A DNA stretch of 64,000 nt from Anabaena azotica FACHB-119 (GCF_014697625.1 NZ_JACJSG010000045.1:1-64000); one strand, 5' to 3'. Positions 17,501-25,439 are shown, counted from the stretch's first letter. Made by a program: numbers and translations. The notes: generated from the sequence alone by a model not told the origin.

Positions 17501-20399
17501 TAAAATTCAATTCATCCATGCAGGTAGAGCAATTGGCTGTTTTCAACATCCAGATCATCCAGAAAAGCAATATAAGGATAAGGGATTTGATCGTGATTTA
17601 GAAAAGATGTTAACTTTTAATATTTCTGATAAAGGAGAAGGGGTAACAGGAAAATTTGGTTTAGGTTTTAAGAGTGTCTATCTTGCTACTAATAAACCCT
17701 ATATACTCAGTAAAAATTTAGGTTTTAGCGTTGAAGGTGGTTTGATTCCATCAAGATTAAATGCACAAAAGGCTAGTGAATTGCGAGGAGATTTTAAACG
17801 CTACGTCAGCTTATCAGATGCAACAATTATAGAATTGAATTTAGATGATGATGTATCTTGGCAAGATGTACTTGAAGATTTCCAAGCTGTAGCTAATATT
17901 CTGTTGGTTTTCTCTAAAGCTATCAAAACCTGTAAATTTATTAATCACCATCATCAAGAAATTTCTCTACGTTGGCAGCCATCGAATGTTCTTAATGTTG
18001 CGGGTGTAGAAATAGGTAAATATCAAACTACAAATAGTCAAGATTCAATTCTAATATGCTTAAAAGCTGGTGTGAATACAAAGGCTAGTTTAGTTTTAGG
18101 TGTCTTGGAAAAAGACGGTTGTCTTGATAATGCTTTACCTGCAAAAATCCCTACCTTTTGGGTAACAGCGCCTACGAGAGAACAGCTATTTCTAGGTTTT
18201 GTATTAAACGCTGACTTTGACATTACCACAGGTCGAGAAAGTTTAGTTAAGTCTTCAGTTGATAACCGGGAGTTAGCGCAACGTATAGGCGAAGATTTAG
18301 GCGAAGTTCTGCATAGACTTTTTCTCGCTAGTGAGGATAACTGGGAGGCTTTGGCGGAAACTTTTGGTTTTACCAATGTTGATGAATATGAGTTTTGGAA
18401 TTTTTTATGGGAAGAGTTAGCTGTTAGTTGGCAGCGAAAAGATCCCAGTGAAGGTATTGATATTATCCGCAACATGTTGGCAGGCGATCGCACTATGGGT
18501 TATCTGATTACTCACTGTGCAGCTTTACCCAGTGGTTTGTATGGTCGCTACCGTCAACTCATATCAGTCAATAATGTTAATTATAAGGTAACAGGGAAGC
18601 TTTTACAACAAAACACCTTTTTGCAAGTTGCCAACTGGCCAGGTTTTCAGCAACATTATCAAAATAATCTCATTGCTGATGAGAAGTGGCAAGAAGTTAA
18701 GAAACTATTAGGTGATTTTGATAAAGAACGTTATTTTGTAAATGATTTACGGTTAGTTCATGTCTTGAGGAATGAGATAGAAAATAGTTACCCAAGAGTG
18801 GAAGTCTCTCCAGCTAAATATATTGGTAATCTGATTAATAAAAATTTTCTCAATAACTTTACCGCAGATGATGAACTCAATGAAGTTCAAAGTTTCTTAG
18901 AGACGTTCCACTTTATGTCTAAAGCTGGTAGTTATTTACCTTGCCAGCAACTATTAATCATTAATCATAACGCTGTTGAAGAAAAATTGTTAGTTGATTT
19001 TGCTCCAGATACCCGTATTCTGCATCCTGATTATCAGGATAATGCTTTAAGTTTATTCTATGCTTGCCGTTCCCGCAGAGACAGTATTTCCAAAGAAGAA
19101 ATTATTCAATGGATAATACAAGCAAGAACTGAACAGCAACGTAAAGCAGTATATATCTATCTCTTGCAGGGAGAGAAGCGAGAAGAAATCGCAAATACAT
19201 TATATGAAAATCGTCATCGTTATTGGTTTGCCAAGGATAAACGTATCATAGACATACTTGAGCTTATGGTAATGATTGTCATTGAAAGAGGAGAAAATTT
19301 AAAACCGATAATAGATGAGATACCACAATATGAGCCGGAGATAGATAATTACAATCCTTTCTTAGATATTTCTACTAATTGTACAAGAGATGATTTCTCT
19401 TTAGAAAGGTCAGCCGCAGAAATAGAGGAATTTGCACTTAAATTGCAAACAGGTTTAAACCATCAAAATTCTGATTGGAAAGGTTACATTTATCATTTGA
19501 CCCATGTTGAAAATGCTGTTTCAATTCTTACAGATGAGAAACTATTAGCCAGAAATCTTTGTGATAATTTTTTCAATTCAGCCGCTATAAACGTGATTGA
19601 CCGTACTAGAGATGATGTCAAAAACTTTGCCCGTTTTTATTGCCGTCCACAAACTCCAACTCAGTGGCATAATGAAGGTTTGGGTAAACGAAAAGGGAAT
19701 ATTCATGCTCTTTGTCCTGTACCAATTTTCTTTCGCTTCAATCTCAAGCGAGTGCTGGAAACTCATGGTAGTAAATGCGGTGTAAGTAATGGTAATCTTG
19801 CCGCTTCAGGCTCTTATTATGGTAACAGTACAAATTTCTTAGAGCAGTATTTTGATTTTGATCATGTCTACTCTACAGCAGTTGGGACAGAAAGTTATTT
19901 GAGAGCATCTCAACAAGAATTTATCGTTCATAGTTACCTGGATATTAATAAGTTGAGTTTAGAAGATATCAGCATTATTTGCCGTACTACCCAGGATAAA
20001 GACACTTTACTCAAGCTGATCGGGACAGATTCAAAATATGCTAGTCGAGTATTTAAAGAACGAGAAATAGTTGGTGAAGGAAGTTTGTTTTATCACAATA
20101 ATCCTTATGTCACCATTAACGACAAGGGGAATTTTATTGATATTCAAATTGACAACTATGATAAACATGGAACTATTAATGGCGAACTGTTGTTAAAATT
20201 TATAGAAGAGGCTCCATTTAACAGAGAAATTATTTCGCCCTTTAGTGACATTTCTAAACTTTCACTTGGACAATCTATTAATGTTAGTTCATCTCGTCAT
20301 CTTCAATTACAATATAAACCTAATACTCGGATGAGTGTTAAATTTCAAGAAAATGGTCAGGAATGGTTAATTTATACTAATGAGCCTCAAAATTATTAA
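14535..20399 (+). CDS. Giant GHKL ATPase with C-terminal DarT-type DNA ADP-ribosyltransferase domain, 1954 aa
   Basis: Three parts are visible. (1) Residues about 1-900: helical region containing roughly 112-residue repeats. Landmark strands recur as WLVDVNNKVIKP near 218, WLICNDKLIAP near 330 and WLIDRDGNAVKP near 442. (2) Residues about 900-1250: a GHKL ATPase with N-box ELFQNADDA (Glu954, Asn958, Asp961), a His995-Ala-Gly997 where the canonical G1 box has Asp-x-Gly, and ATP-lid GKFGLGFKS from Gly1039. A Glu/Gln-rich coiled coil precedes it. (3) Residues about 1640-1880: a DarT (DUF4433-type) fold, with IYHLTHVENAVSIL (His1654, Asn1660), FARFYCRPQTP (Arg1700) and QQEFIVHSYL carrying the predicted catalytic Glu1795. 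DarT enzymes ADP-ribosylate thymidine in DNA. The next gene is a DarG-type macrodomain and overlaps by 20 bases. Inference: the toxin is held in check by, or triggered through, the ATPase/repeat part. Domain calls come from motif reading, not a profile search. Confidence 0.85.
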   Translation: MSNQLRYLLHGNKEKYEDTTTPLYITSQDSTVWQKVGEQVLQLRGEDWRLINRQIAEYVPSAKHQLLGIKSLQTEEVIDLIRELGADCVDGNLLEPSERYELLRYIRQRPSNQELWKSLQLHETVNGELVSIEAGKMYLENVDFPLDERLQEYIVLIRQNKAEIDQTWIPVWTPNVAIETIIKFANPERYCDLILDALQQLSTSEKEQWESELKNLHWLVDVNNKVIKPRDVIKLPTNLHKHQQIISILDKSKYSETFLPTSISSHPAYSIVKRLFTFWNTESLLEKIFTYPQKTLDYWCGFSSVVLDALQDIDISQNSKLENLITAERWLICNDKLIAPQQVIEILPKEISKHLSTLVEISNGDYAELSLLPLDVQNHNGLKIVKRLFSKWKENDVIDFVLTQSQPHLYFHIILDALSSLFSNSNQRMIEKNYDSLKVTAWLIDRDGNAVKPENVLHYPSLEIEIEELLLKVSSSYIASSQLNQQIRNYNNCWQWLTQELFLTQDKVFSKVGSLLQTADDYQLGDCAEDEFPLDEALQVFSNIDVSFLPAWEFAQKISPEKFKKYLLPNLLNEIGEEKLIKILQNLVSLNNEPEADTIKVFNHYLMLAVEYDSFPQIIGQIRLLNRRGQWQTPSNLTWGNQENIDAAYLLDDEQTKILQSHLRGLEKKDLSRTLKTSVTVGDEKNSDVLQNYFRAWEQHCPTEPIGALLTLLGGEESIKSLAHLYLGRRDLGILHQRLFENTSITHRTFRIYVGQAGESTREVESIMGFTFQASLVNSKNPPHLFVNRLTPDVTELELLPLQPQNFLPSQLVNILKNSTKVLLEEIYEVTPLSIENIWEDLLKSDQLDVQVAKNFLLEGAPYVMRMLGAHERISQVKNILTNWDNLRHQRAELKQQHHSVENIDQEIENLISELGNLLEDNSSESEQVREQLLEAVRAKINLHGYRCQSIPFELFQNADDAVIEWHFMSPEQRLNESRKQFIIKFDDNKIQFIHAGRAIGCFQHPDHPEKQYKDKGFDRDLEKMLTFNISDKGEGVTGKFGLGFKSVYLATNKPYILSKNLGFSVEGGLIPSRLNAQKASELRGDFKRYVSLSDATIIELNLDDDVSWQDVLEDFQAVANILLVFSKAIKTCKFINHHHQEISLRWQPSNVLNVAGVEIGKYQTTNSQDSILICLKAGVNTKASLVLGVLEKDGCLDNALPAKIPTFWVTAPTREQLFLGFVLNADFDITTGRESLVKSSVDNRELAQRIGEDLGEVLHRLFLASEDNWEALAETFGFTNVDEYEFWNFLWEELAVSWQRKDPSEGIDIIRNMLAGDRTMGYLITHCAALPSGLYGRYRQLISVNNVNYKVTGKLLQQNTFLQVANWPGFQQHYQNNLIADEKWQEVKKLLGDFDKERYFVNDLRLVHVLRNEIENSYPRVEVSPAKYIGNLINKNFLNNFTADDELNEVQSFLETFHFMSKAGSYLPCQQLLIINHNAVEEKLLVDFAPDTRILHPDYQDNALSLFYACRSRRDSISKEEIIQWIIQARTEQQRKAVYIYLLQGEKREEIANTLYENRHRYWFAKDKRIIDILELMVMIVIERGENLKPIIDEIPQYEPEIDNYNPFLDISTNCTRDDFSLERSAAEIEEFALKLQTGLNHQNSDWKGYIYHLTHVENAVSILTDEKLLARNLCDNFFNSAAINVIDRTRDDVKNFARFYCRPQTPTQWHNEGLGKRKGNIHALCPVPIFFRFNLKRVLETHGSKCGVSNGNLAASGSYYGNSTNFLEQYFDFDHVYSTAVGTESYLRASQQEFIVHSYLDINKLSLEDISIICRTTQDKDTLLKLIGTDSKYASRVFKEREIVGEGSLFYHNNPYVTINDKGNFIDIQIDNYDKHGTINGELLLKFIEEAPFNREIISPFSDISKLSLGQSINVSSSRHLQLQYKPNTRMSVKFQENGQEWLIYTNEPQNY

Positions 20400-21063
20400 T
20401 GGCAATTTATTTACTTCAAATTGCCAAACATTGGTAAACACCGTCAACTGTGTAGGAGTAATGGGTGCAGGTATTGCTTTAGAGTTCCGCTTGAGATATC
20501 CAGATATGTATGCAGATTATGTAAAAATCTGCCAGCAGAATTTACTGGAAATTGGCAAGCTGTGGTTATATAAATCTGCTCCACATTGGGTTCTAAATTT
20601 CCCTACTAAACGGCATTGGAAGCAACCATCAAAGTTGGAATATCTAGAATTGGGATTGCAAAAGTTTGTTGATACTTACGCAGAAAAGAAGATAACTTCT
20701 ATCGCTTTCCCACTACTTGGGGCGCAAAATGGAGGAATACCCCAAAATCAAGCTTTGGAAGTTATGAATAAGTATTTAGGTCAATGTGAATTACCTATAG
20801 AAATATATATATATTATTCTCATGCACCAGATGATATATTTAACGATTTAAAAACTGTTTTTCTTTCACTTTCAAACGAAGAGATTTTAGAAATAACTGG
20901 CTTAGGGGAAGCATATATTAAAAAAGTTAGGCAGGTAATGCAAGATGAAGCTGTATGCAGTTTATCTAAATTTTTAGCAATTAAAGGAATAGGAATTACT
21001 ACAGTAGAAAAGACTTTACTTTTGCTGCCAAAATTTTCCTCGACTATTTTACCAATAAATTAA
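20380..21063 (+). CDS. DarG-type macrodomain (ADP-ribosylglycohydrolase) antitoxin, 227 aa
   Basis: Residues 1-155 are a macrodomain close to DarG: IINGNLF at the start, LVNTVNCVGVMGAGIALEF (ADP-ribose loop 1) and LNFPTKRHWKQPSKLEYLE, where Lys77 matches the catalytic lysine of DarG. The second phosphate loop is in PLLGAQNGGIP. DarG removes ADP-ribose from thymidine in DNA and so detoxifies DarT. Known DarG proteins carry a separate C-terminal domain that binds DarT. Here residues about 160-227 instead look like a helix-hairpin-helix DNA-binding tail (ITGLGEAYIKKV, IKGIGITTVEKTL). The ATG at 20380 lies 20 bases inside the end of the GHKL-DarT gene, so synthesis is coupled to the toxin. The stop codon sits at the edge of a repeat element that begins at 21062, so the native C-terminus may have been altered. 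Confidence 0.87.
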   Translation: MSLKIINGNLFTSNCQTLVNTVNCVGVMGAGIALEFRLRYPDMYADYVKICQQNLLEIGKLWLYKSAPHWVLNFPTKRHWKQPSKLEYLELGLQKFVDTYAEKKITSIAFPLLGAQNGGIPQNQALEVMNKYLGQCELPIEIYIYYSHAPDDIFNDLKTVFLSLSNEEILEITGLGEAYIKKVRQVMQDEAVCSLSKFLAIKGIGITTVEKTLLLLPKFSSTILPIN

Positions 21064-21130
21064 CGTGAGTTCGACGGATGTGCAAAACCCCTCTCCAAAC
21101 CTCTCCCCTACAAGGAGAGAGGCTTTAAGA
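21062..21130. repeat. MITE-like fragment abutting the macrodomain gene stop
   Basis: Begins AACGTGAGTTCGACG and continues with the CCCCTCTCC/GGAGAGAGG pair. The same end sequence occurs in the nested element at 44904-45044. Its first base overlaps the TAA of the macrodomain gene (21061-21063). I see no matching second end nearby, so this looks like a partial copy. Confidence 0.55.
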
Positions 21131-21224
21131 TAATTATGTGTGTCAAGCACTAGTGTTGATAGGCATTAGGGATGAGATATTAGAGATTAGTATTTTTTAT
21201 TTCTCTTCTCTAACCCCTACACCC

Positions 21225-22235
21225 TTACTTGACAAACTGAGGCATAATCTCTGCCGCAGTAAATATGCCGTAAATGCCGCGTTGATGCAACTGTGTGCCA
21301 GCTTTGAGATAACCAAAGGCAGGGCCGCATACATTGGCTGCCATGCTGGTTTCATCGCCTAATGTAAAGGTATGGGTGGAAATCTTACCTTCAAAGGTGC
21401 GTCCTGTGACTTTGACGTTGGTGCTGAGGGGCTTTTTGGGATTACGGGTATCAACTACACCACCAACAGTCACGCGATCGCGCTCTACTATCCCTGCTAA
21501 CTCTAACATGACATCATCGGCGTGTTCCATATTCTCTAAGGTCAACACACCGTTAGTTTTATCTAGTAGTGCTTCTACTTCTGCGTCACTCATCGCCCTG
21601 GCGGCTTCTACTGTATAACCGGGCATATGTCCAATATCTTCCCTCACAGTGGCGCGGTAAGCTTCCCAATTAGCAATACCTACACCAAAGGTAATCTCTA
21701 CTTGATGAATTTCGGCGTAGCTTTGGGCGGCTAAGGCGGCGGCGGCGGTTAACAGTCCGGGTGTTGCACCGCATCCTGTCATGTAGGTAATACCAGCCGC
21801 TTGCAGTTCTTCTCTCATAGCAATTAGCTGTTCTACTGCACTGGTGCGCTTAATCGCATCTACCAGCACACCGCGCCAACCAGATTTAATAAACTGCCTG
21901 GCTACAGAAGGGATAAAATCGTTGGGTAGGTTGGGTAAAGCGAGAAAATAGCCGTCTACAGGTTGGGCGCTGTCGATTAAATCCTGAATACTGTTGTTGG
22001 TTAAATTACCAATTGGTTCTAAATAACCCACCGAACCTTGAGACTGATAGGTAGCGATGCAATCTTTAAAATTTAAACCTTCAGTAGCATAAGCATAACC
22101 TTTTTGGTCTGCCACTGCTACTAGAGTCATTTCCCGTTTACCTGCAAGTACCTTGGCGGCTGCTTGTCCGAGTCCACCGAAACCCAATACTCCCACACGT
22201 GTAGCCGGCGCAATATTTACTGTACTCATAGTCAT
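21225..22235 (-). CDS. bioU: BioU-type (S)-8-amino-7-oxononanoate synthase (suicide enzyme of biotin synthesis)
   Basis: 336 aa NAD(P)-dependent enzyme with an N-terminal Rossmann fold (GVLGFGGLGQAAAKVL), often annotated as saccharopine-dehydrogenase-like in cyanobacteria. I believe it is BioU, which replaces BioA in many cyanobacteria. BioU uses the amino group of one of its own lysines (Lys124 in the Synechocystis enzyme) to make 7,8-diaminopelargonate and is then spent. Here Lys129, in VDAIKRTSA, sits at the equivalent distance from the start. GCGATPGL and GDETSMAANVCGPAFGYL are other conserved-looking segments. Start is the ATG at 22235 or the one at 22228; neither has a clear ribosome site. 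No other bio genes are in this window, and the gene stands alone. Confidence 0.72.
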   Translation of the reverse strand: MTMSTVNIAPATRVGVLGFGGLGQAAAKVLAGKREMTLVAVADQKGYAYATEGLNFKDCIATYQSQGSVGYLEPIGNLTNNSIQDLIDSAQPVDGYFLALPNLPNDFIPSVARQFIKSGWRGVLVDAIKRTSAVEQLIAMREELQAAGITYMTGCGATPGLLTAAAALAAQSYAEIHQVEITFGVGIANWEAYRATVREDIGHMPGYTVEAARAMSDAEVEALLDKTNGVLTLENMEHADDVMLELAGIVERDRVTVGGVVDTRNPKKPLSTNVKVTGRTFEGKISTHTFTLGDETSMAANVCGPAFGYLKAGTQLHQRGIYGIFTAAEIMPQFVK

Positions 22236-22414
22236 TCACTTAAGTTGAATCACCAGCTTTGAGGATTCACCATCTGGGGTGATGCTGCTTGCTCAAAGCT
22301 ATAAAGGATAATTATGCTTCATTATCCTAGTTTCTTCCCCAACCAGATCAGTTTTTTCACCAGAATTTGTTGCAGGGTGATTCAGACTTGATATTCTTTT
22401 CAGCGTCACCACCC

Positions 22415-23755
22415 TTATTTTCTTTTCAGTGCGAACAAAAGCACTATAATTTCGCTCATCACACCCGCCAGCATTCCATAAGCTGCGGAAGTAGCGCCGC
22501 TATGTCCAGTAAAAATTAGACTTCCACATACCAATAAAGTAGAAGTAGCTGCAGCAATGGTTGCTAAGTTAATGAACCAGTTCTTACCCTTGTGAATAAG
22601 TAATCCTTGAAAGGTGTTCTGCACAGCTAAGAGCAAGGGTAAACATGAGAGGATTTGGATAATTGGGCGAGATGCTTGGACAAGAGAGGGGTTATTTCCT
22701 AAAAACTGACGTAGTAAAAATAATCCTTGGTCTGTAAACCCCAGAAAAAATGGTATTACAGTAAAACTCAAGCCAACAATCATGACAAAAGTCATCAGTG
22801 TTCGCTTGGGAGTTTCTTCATAAGCAGAAATTACCACTTGTTGAATCATGCGTGTACCGTTAGCAATTGACAGCAGTAGCCCCCAGGCCGCAGGCCAGAC
22901 AGCGAGTGCTAAACTACCATCGAATGAACGAGCAATGAGACTTAAGAGTATGGCTCTTGCACCCCACACTACAAGCATGGTTGAGGCTAAAGGGAGATAG
23001 TAAACGGTGACTTTGCCAAAGGTTTGGGGTAGTTTCTTAGTTTCAGAATTTGCTTGCTGGTTGAGAATTGCGATCGCACCAAGACGCATACAAAACCATG
23101 TTACCAATACTGCCTCAATCAGTATGGCTCCCATCATGGTAATACCTGCTAAAAAGGCTCCATCTAAGCGCCAACTTACTCCCACGGTCAGCGCCACAAT
23201 TACCCAAGTCAATCGCGCCGCACTTGCCCAACCTACAGCTATACTCTTTTGAGCGCGGATGAGCAAGCCTTGAAAGAATCGCCGCCAAGCAATGACGAAA
23301 GGCCACAGGAACATTAACAAAAAAGTAGTTCTCCCCCTGGCGGCTATTGATGAGGTAACGCCGAATACATCAAGCAGTAGCCAGTTATATACAGGTTCCC
23401 AAGTGAGTAAAAGAAAGATACCACTAAGAGCTAGTCCTACTATGACTGTAAACTGCCACAGTGCGCGTCTAGATTTGGCTTGTCCACCTAGTGCGGTTGA
23501 AGCATGAAGAATCATGATGATGGGGCTTTCTAGAAATACCGCAACTCCTTTAACTACGCCAACTCCGGCTAATGTCTCTTGAGGAAAGGGTAGGCGACTG
23601 AGTGCAGATGTCTGAAGCGGATCTCCGAGAGTCATGGCTACATCAGACAGGGAAAGGGGAATAAACTGGGTAAGTAGTGCTAATAGCGATCGCCCTGAAG
23701 TTGTATAGTTACCTGCTGGTTTAGACTGGGGTGAGCTGTTCATGATACTTAGCAC
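22415..23755 (-). CDS. MATE/MOP-superfamily membrane exporter
   Basis: About 446 aa with at least 12 hydrophobic segments and little hydrophilic sequence, as in MOP-superfamily transporters (MATE/flippase class), though I see no strict MATE signature. The first amphipathic segment LLALLTQFIPLSLSDVAMTLGDP and the two-fold pattern of six-helix halves fit. A GTG at 23755 overlaps the stop of the PLP enzyme gene by one base (TAGTG); an ATG at 23743 (MNSSPQ) is an alternative start. The overlap makes it the second gene of a two-gene operon, and I infer that it exports the product of the upstream synthase or of a pathway using it. Confidence 0.75.
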   Translation of the reverse strand: MLSIMNSSPQSKPAGNYTTSGRSLLALLTQFIPLSLSDVAMTLGDPLQTSALSRLPFPQETLAGVGVVKGVAVFLESPIIMILHASTALGGQAKSRRALWQFTVIVGLALSGIFLLLTWEPVYNWLLLDVFGVTSSIAARGRTTFLLMFLWPFVIAWRRFFQGLLIRAQKSIAVGWASAARLTWVIVALTVGVSWRLDGAFLAGITMMGAILIEAVLVTWFCMRLGAIAILNQQANSETKKLPQTFGKVTVYYLPLASTMLVVWGARAILLSLIARSFDGSLALAVWPAAWGLLLSIANGTRMIQQVVISAYEETPKRTLMTFVMIVGLSFTVIPFFLGFTDQGLFLLRQFLGNNPSLVQASRPIIQILSCLPLLLAVQNTFQGLLIHKGKNWFINLATIAAATSTLLVCGSLIFTGHSGATSAAYGMLAGVMSEIIVLLFALKRK

Positions 23756-24849
23756 TACTGGAAATATACGGGATTTAGTGAAGCGATCGCATCATCAAGA
23801 TTTTCTCCTTGTTTGAGGATAAACCCATGACGCTCAAGCCAATCGGCATCATATATTGTTTCAAGGTATCTATCACCTCGGTCGGGATTGATCATCAAAA
23901 TCCGCGCACCCGCACCTAGTTCACGCGCTAAATGTAAACCACCAGCGACAATTGCTCCTGTTGATGCACCCAGAAGTAAGCCTTCACGACGTGCAAGGGT
24001 GTGACACACAGAGTAAGCTAAATCTTCTGGGACTACATAAGCGCGATCGAGCAGCGACAAATCCAAATTTGGTGGAAAGAAAGATAACCCGATCCCCGTC
24101 ATCTTATATGGTTTTGCTGGCGTTCCCATAATCACGGAACCCACCACATCAACGCCAACAATGCGTGTTTTGGGAAATCGCGATCGCAGATAACGAGCTA
24201 TTCCCATTATCTGTCCGGCAGTGCTAACACCAACCACCACAGCATCAAGATTGCCAGCAAAATGAGCTTCAATCTCACGCGCAGTATAGTAGGAATGTGC
24301 CTCAGAATTGAGAGGATTCAAGTGTTGACACGGATACCAAGCATCAGGAATAGTTGCAGCCAACTCACGCGCTCGTTTCATTCTAGCCTTTTGCATTGAG
24401 CCTGATTCGTCTGCCTCATGCAGTGGTACATCCACCAGTTCAGCACCATAAGCTTTCAGCATTCTTCTAAACGGTGGTGGAGTTTTGGCATCGACAACAA
24501 TCATCACTCGATATCCTCGGACTGCTCCCACCATCGCCAGCCCTACGCCAAAATTGCCTGAGCTTGATTCGATAATTGTACCACCCGGTACAAGCAGCCC
24601 TTCCTCCTCTGCTCGCGTAATGAGGTAAACTGCATTTTTCTCTTTAATTGACCCACCGGGATTGCAACTTTCTAATTTCACTAAGCAATCTGAGATAGAG
24701 CATACAGGAGAAATGTTTTGCAGTTTTACAATTGGTACATTACCTAATGCTTGGGTAACATCAGCATTAGTATCTTTCCATTTACTCTGATTATTCCACT
24801 GAGAGTTGAAACCGTTCTCCAATAAGGAAGGTTTTGTTAGCTGCTTCAT
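23755..24849 (-). CDS. SbnA-like PLP-dependent cysteine-synthase-family enzyme
   Basis: 364 aa type II PLP enzyme. The Schiff-base lysine is Lys69 in NPGGSIKEKNA; the phosphate/substrate loop is ESSSGNFGVGLA; later motifs are GVSTAGQIMG and GASTGA. The ESSSGNFG loop and the MIVVDAKTPP segment resemble SbnA/VioB-type enzymes. Those condense O-phosphoserine with glutamate on the way to L-2,3-diaminopropionate, so I favour that over true cysteine synthase. No SbnB-type dehydrogenase partner lies next to it. Coupled to the MATE-type exporter downstream. An 18-bp direct-repeat operator lies about 240 bases upstream, and the same box stands before rppA. Confidence 0.8.
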   Translation of the reverse strand: MKQLTKPSLLENGFNSQWNNQSKWKDTNADVTQALGNVPIVKLQNISPVCSISDCLVKLESCNPGGSIKEKNAVYLITRAEEEGLLVPGGTIIESSSGNFGVGLAMVGAVRGYRVMIVVDAKTPPPFRRMLKAYGAELVDVPLHEADESGSMQKARMKRARELAATIPDAWYPCQHLNPLNSEAHSYYTAREIEAHFAGNLDAVVVGVSTAGQIMGIARYLRSRFPKTRIVGVDVVGSVIMGTPAKPYKMTGIGLSFFPPNLDLSLLDRAYVVPEDLAYSVCHTLARREGLLLGASTGAIVAGGLHLARELGAGARILMINPDRGDRYLETIYDADWLERHGFILKQGENLDDAIASLNPVYFQ

Positions 24850-24934
24850 ATTAATTATCCAATTAACAATTCAAAATTCACGCATTCACGCATTCGCGCA
24901 TTAAAGACATTTTGCCTACGGCACGCTACGCGAA

Positions 24935-24959
24935 CAGTTGGGGATTTAAACCCCAACTG
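24935..24959. repeat. GGGGATTTAAACCCC hairpin repeat
   Basis: CAGTTGGGG and CCCCAACTG pair perfectly around ATTTAAA. A related hairpin (GGGGGTTTAAATCCCCC core) occurs at 56651-56676, and the flanking GCCTACGGCACGCTACGCGAAC is also a dispersed Nostoc-type repeat. Confidence 0.65.
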
Positions 24960-25086
24960 AAAATTTGCTACGTACAGACGTAGGGGTCTTTAACCCTCGG
25001 AATTACGATAAATCAATAATTAGTACAAACTATTACATTTGTATGATTTTGCACATTTGAACATATTTTTATCTTGCAGTATAAAT

Positions 25087-25104
25087 ATGAAATTAGGATG
25101 AAAT
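25087..25104 (-). promoter_or_regulatory. Putative RppA operator, copy 1 (PLP-gene side)
   Basis: ATGAAATTAGGATGAAAT, two ATGAAAT half-sites 11 bp apart, as in direct-repeat sites of OmpR-family regulators. The exact reverse complement occurs at 25422-25439. Confidence 0.5.
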
Positions 25105-25320
25105 TTCGACTTAGGCTTGATTTTTTATCAACAGTAATAATAAATAATTACTATTGCTGATTTTGCCTTTATCTTGCACCTGTTCATTCAGAGGATAGTA
25201 GGCACTGCCCAGCCCAGGAAATAATCAGCTTTCTCAGTTGTTATCTTAGTAATAAGAGATTAGTGCAAGATGTAATACTCAATTAATATGAACCTGCATA
25301 GAATAATATGTTGAGAATAG

Positions 25321-25352
25321 TTGAACGCAGATGCACGCAGATAAACGCAGAT
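25321..25352. repeat. AACGCAGATR short tandem repeat
   Basis: Three to four imperfect units of ACGCAGATAA. Related units are at about 39250-39280 and 60672-60706. Confidence 0.7.
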
Positions 25353-25421
25353 AAATTATTGGATTTTATCTTATGTGCTACCTCATATAAAATTGGTATA
25401 AGTTAGTCACAATCCTGCCGG

Positions 25422-25439
25422 ATTTCATCCTAATTTCAT
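25422..25439 (+). promoter_or_regulatory. Putative RppA operator, copy 2 (rppA side)
   Basis: ATTTCATCCTAATTTCAT, an 18/18 reverse-complement match to the box at 25087-25104. A third weaker half-site (TTCTGTC) follows at the next 11-bp step. It lies about 90 bases upstream of the rppA start, where autoregulation would be expected. Confidence 0.55.
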
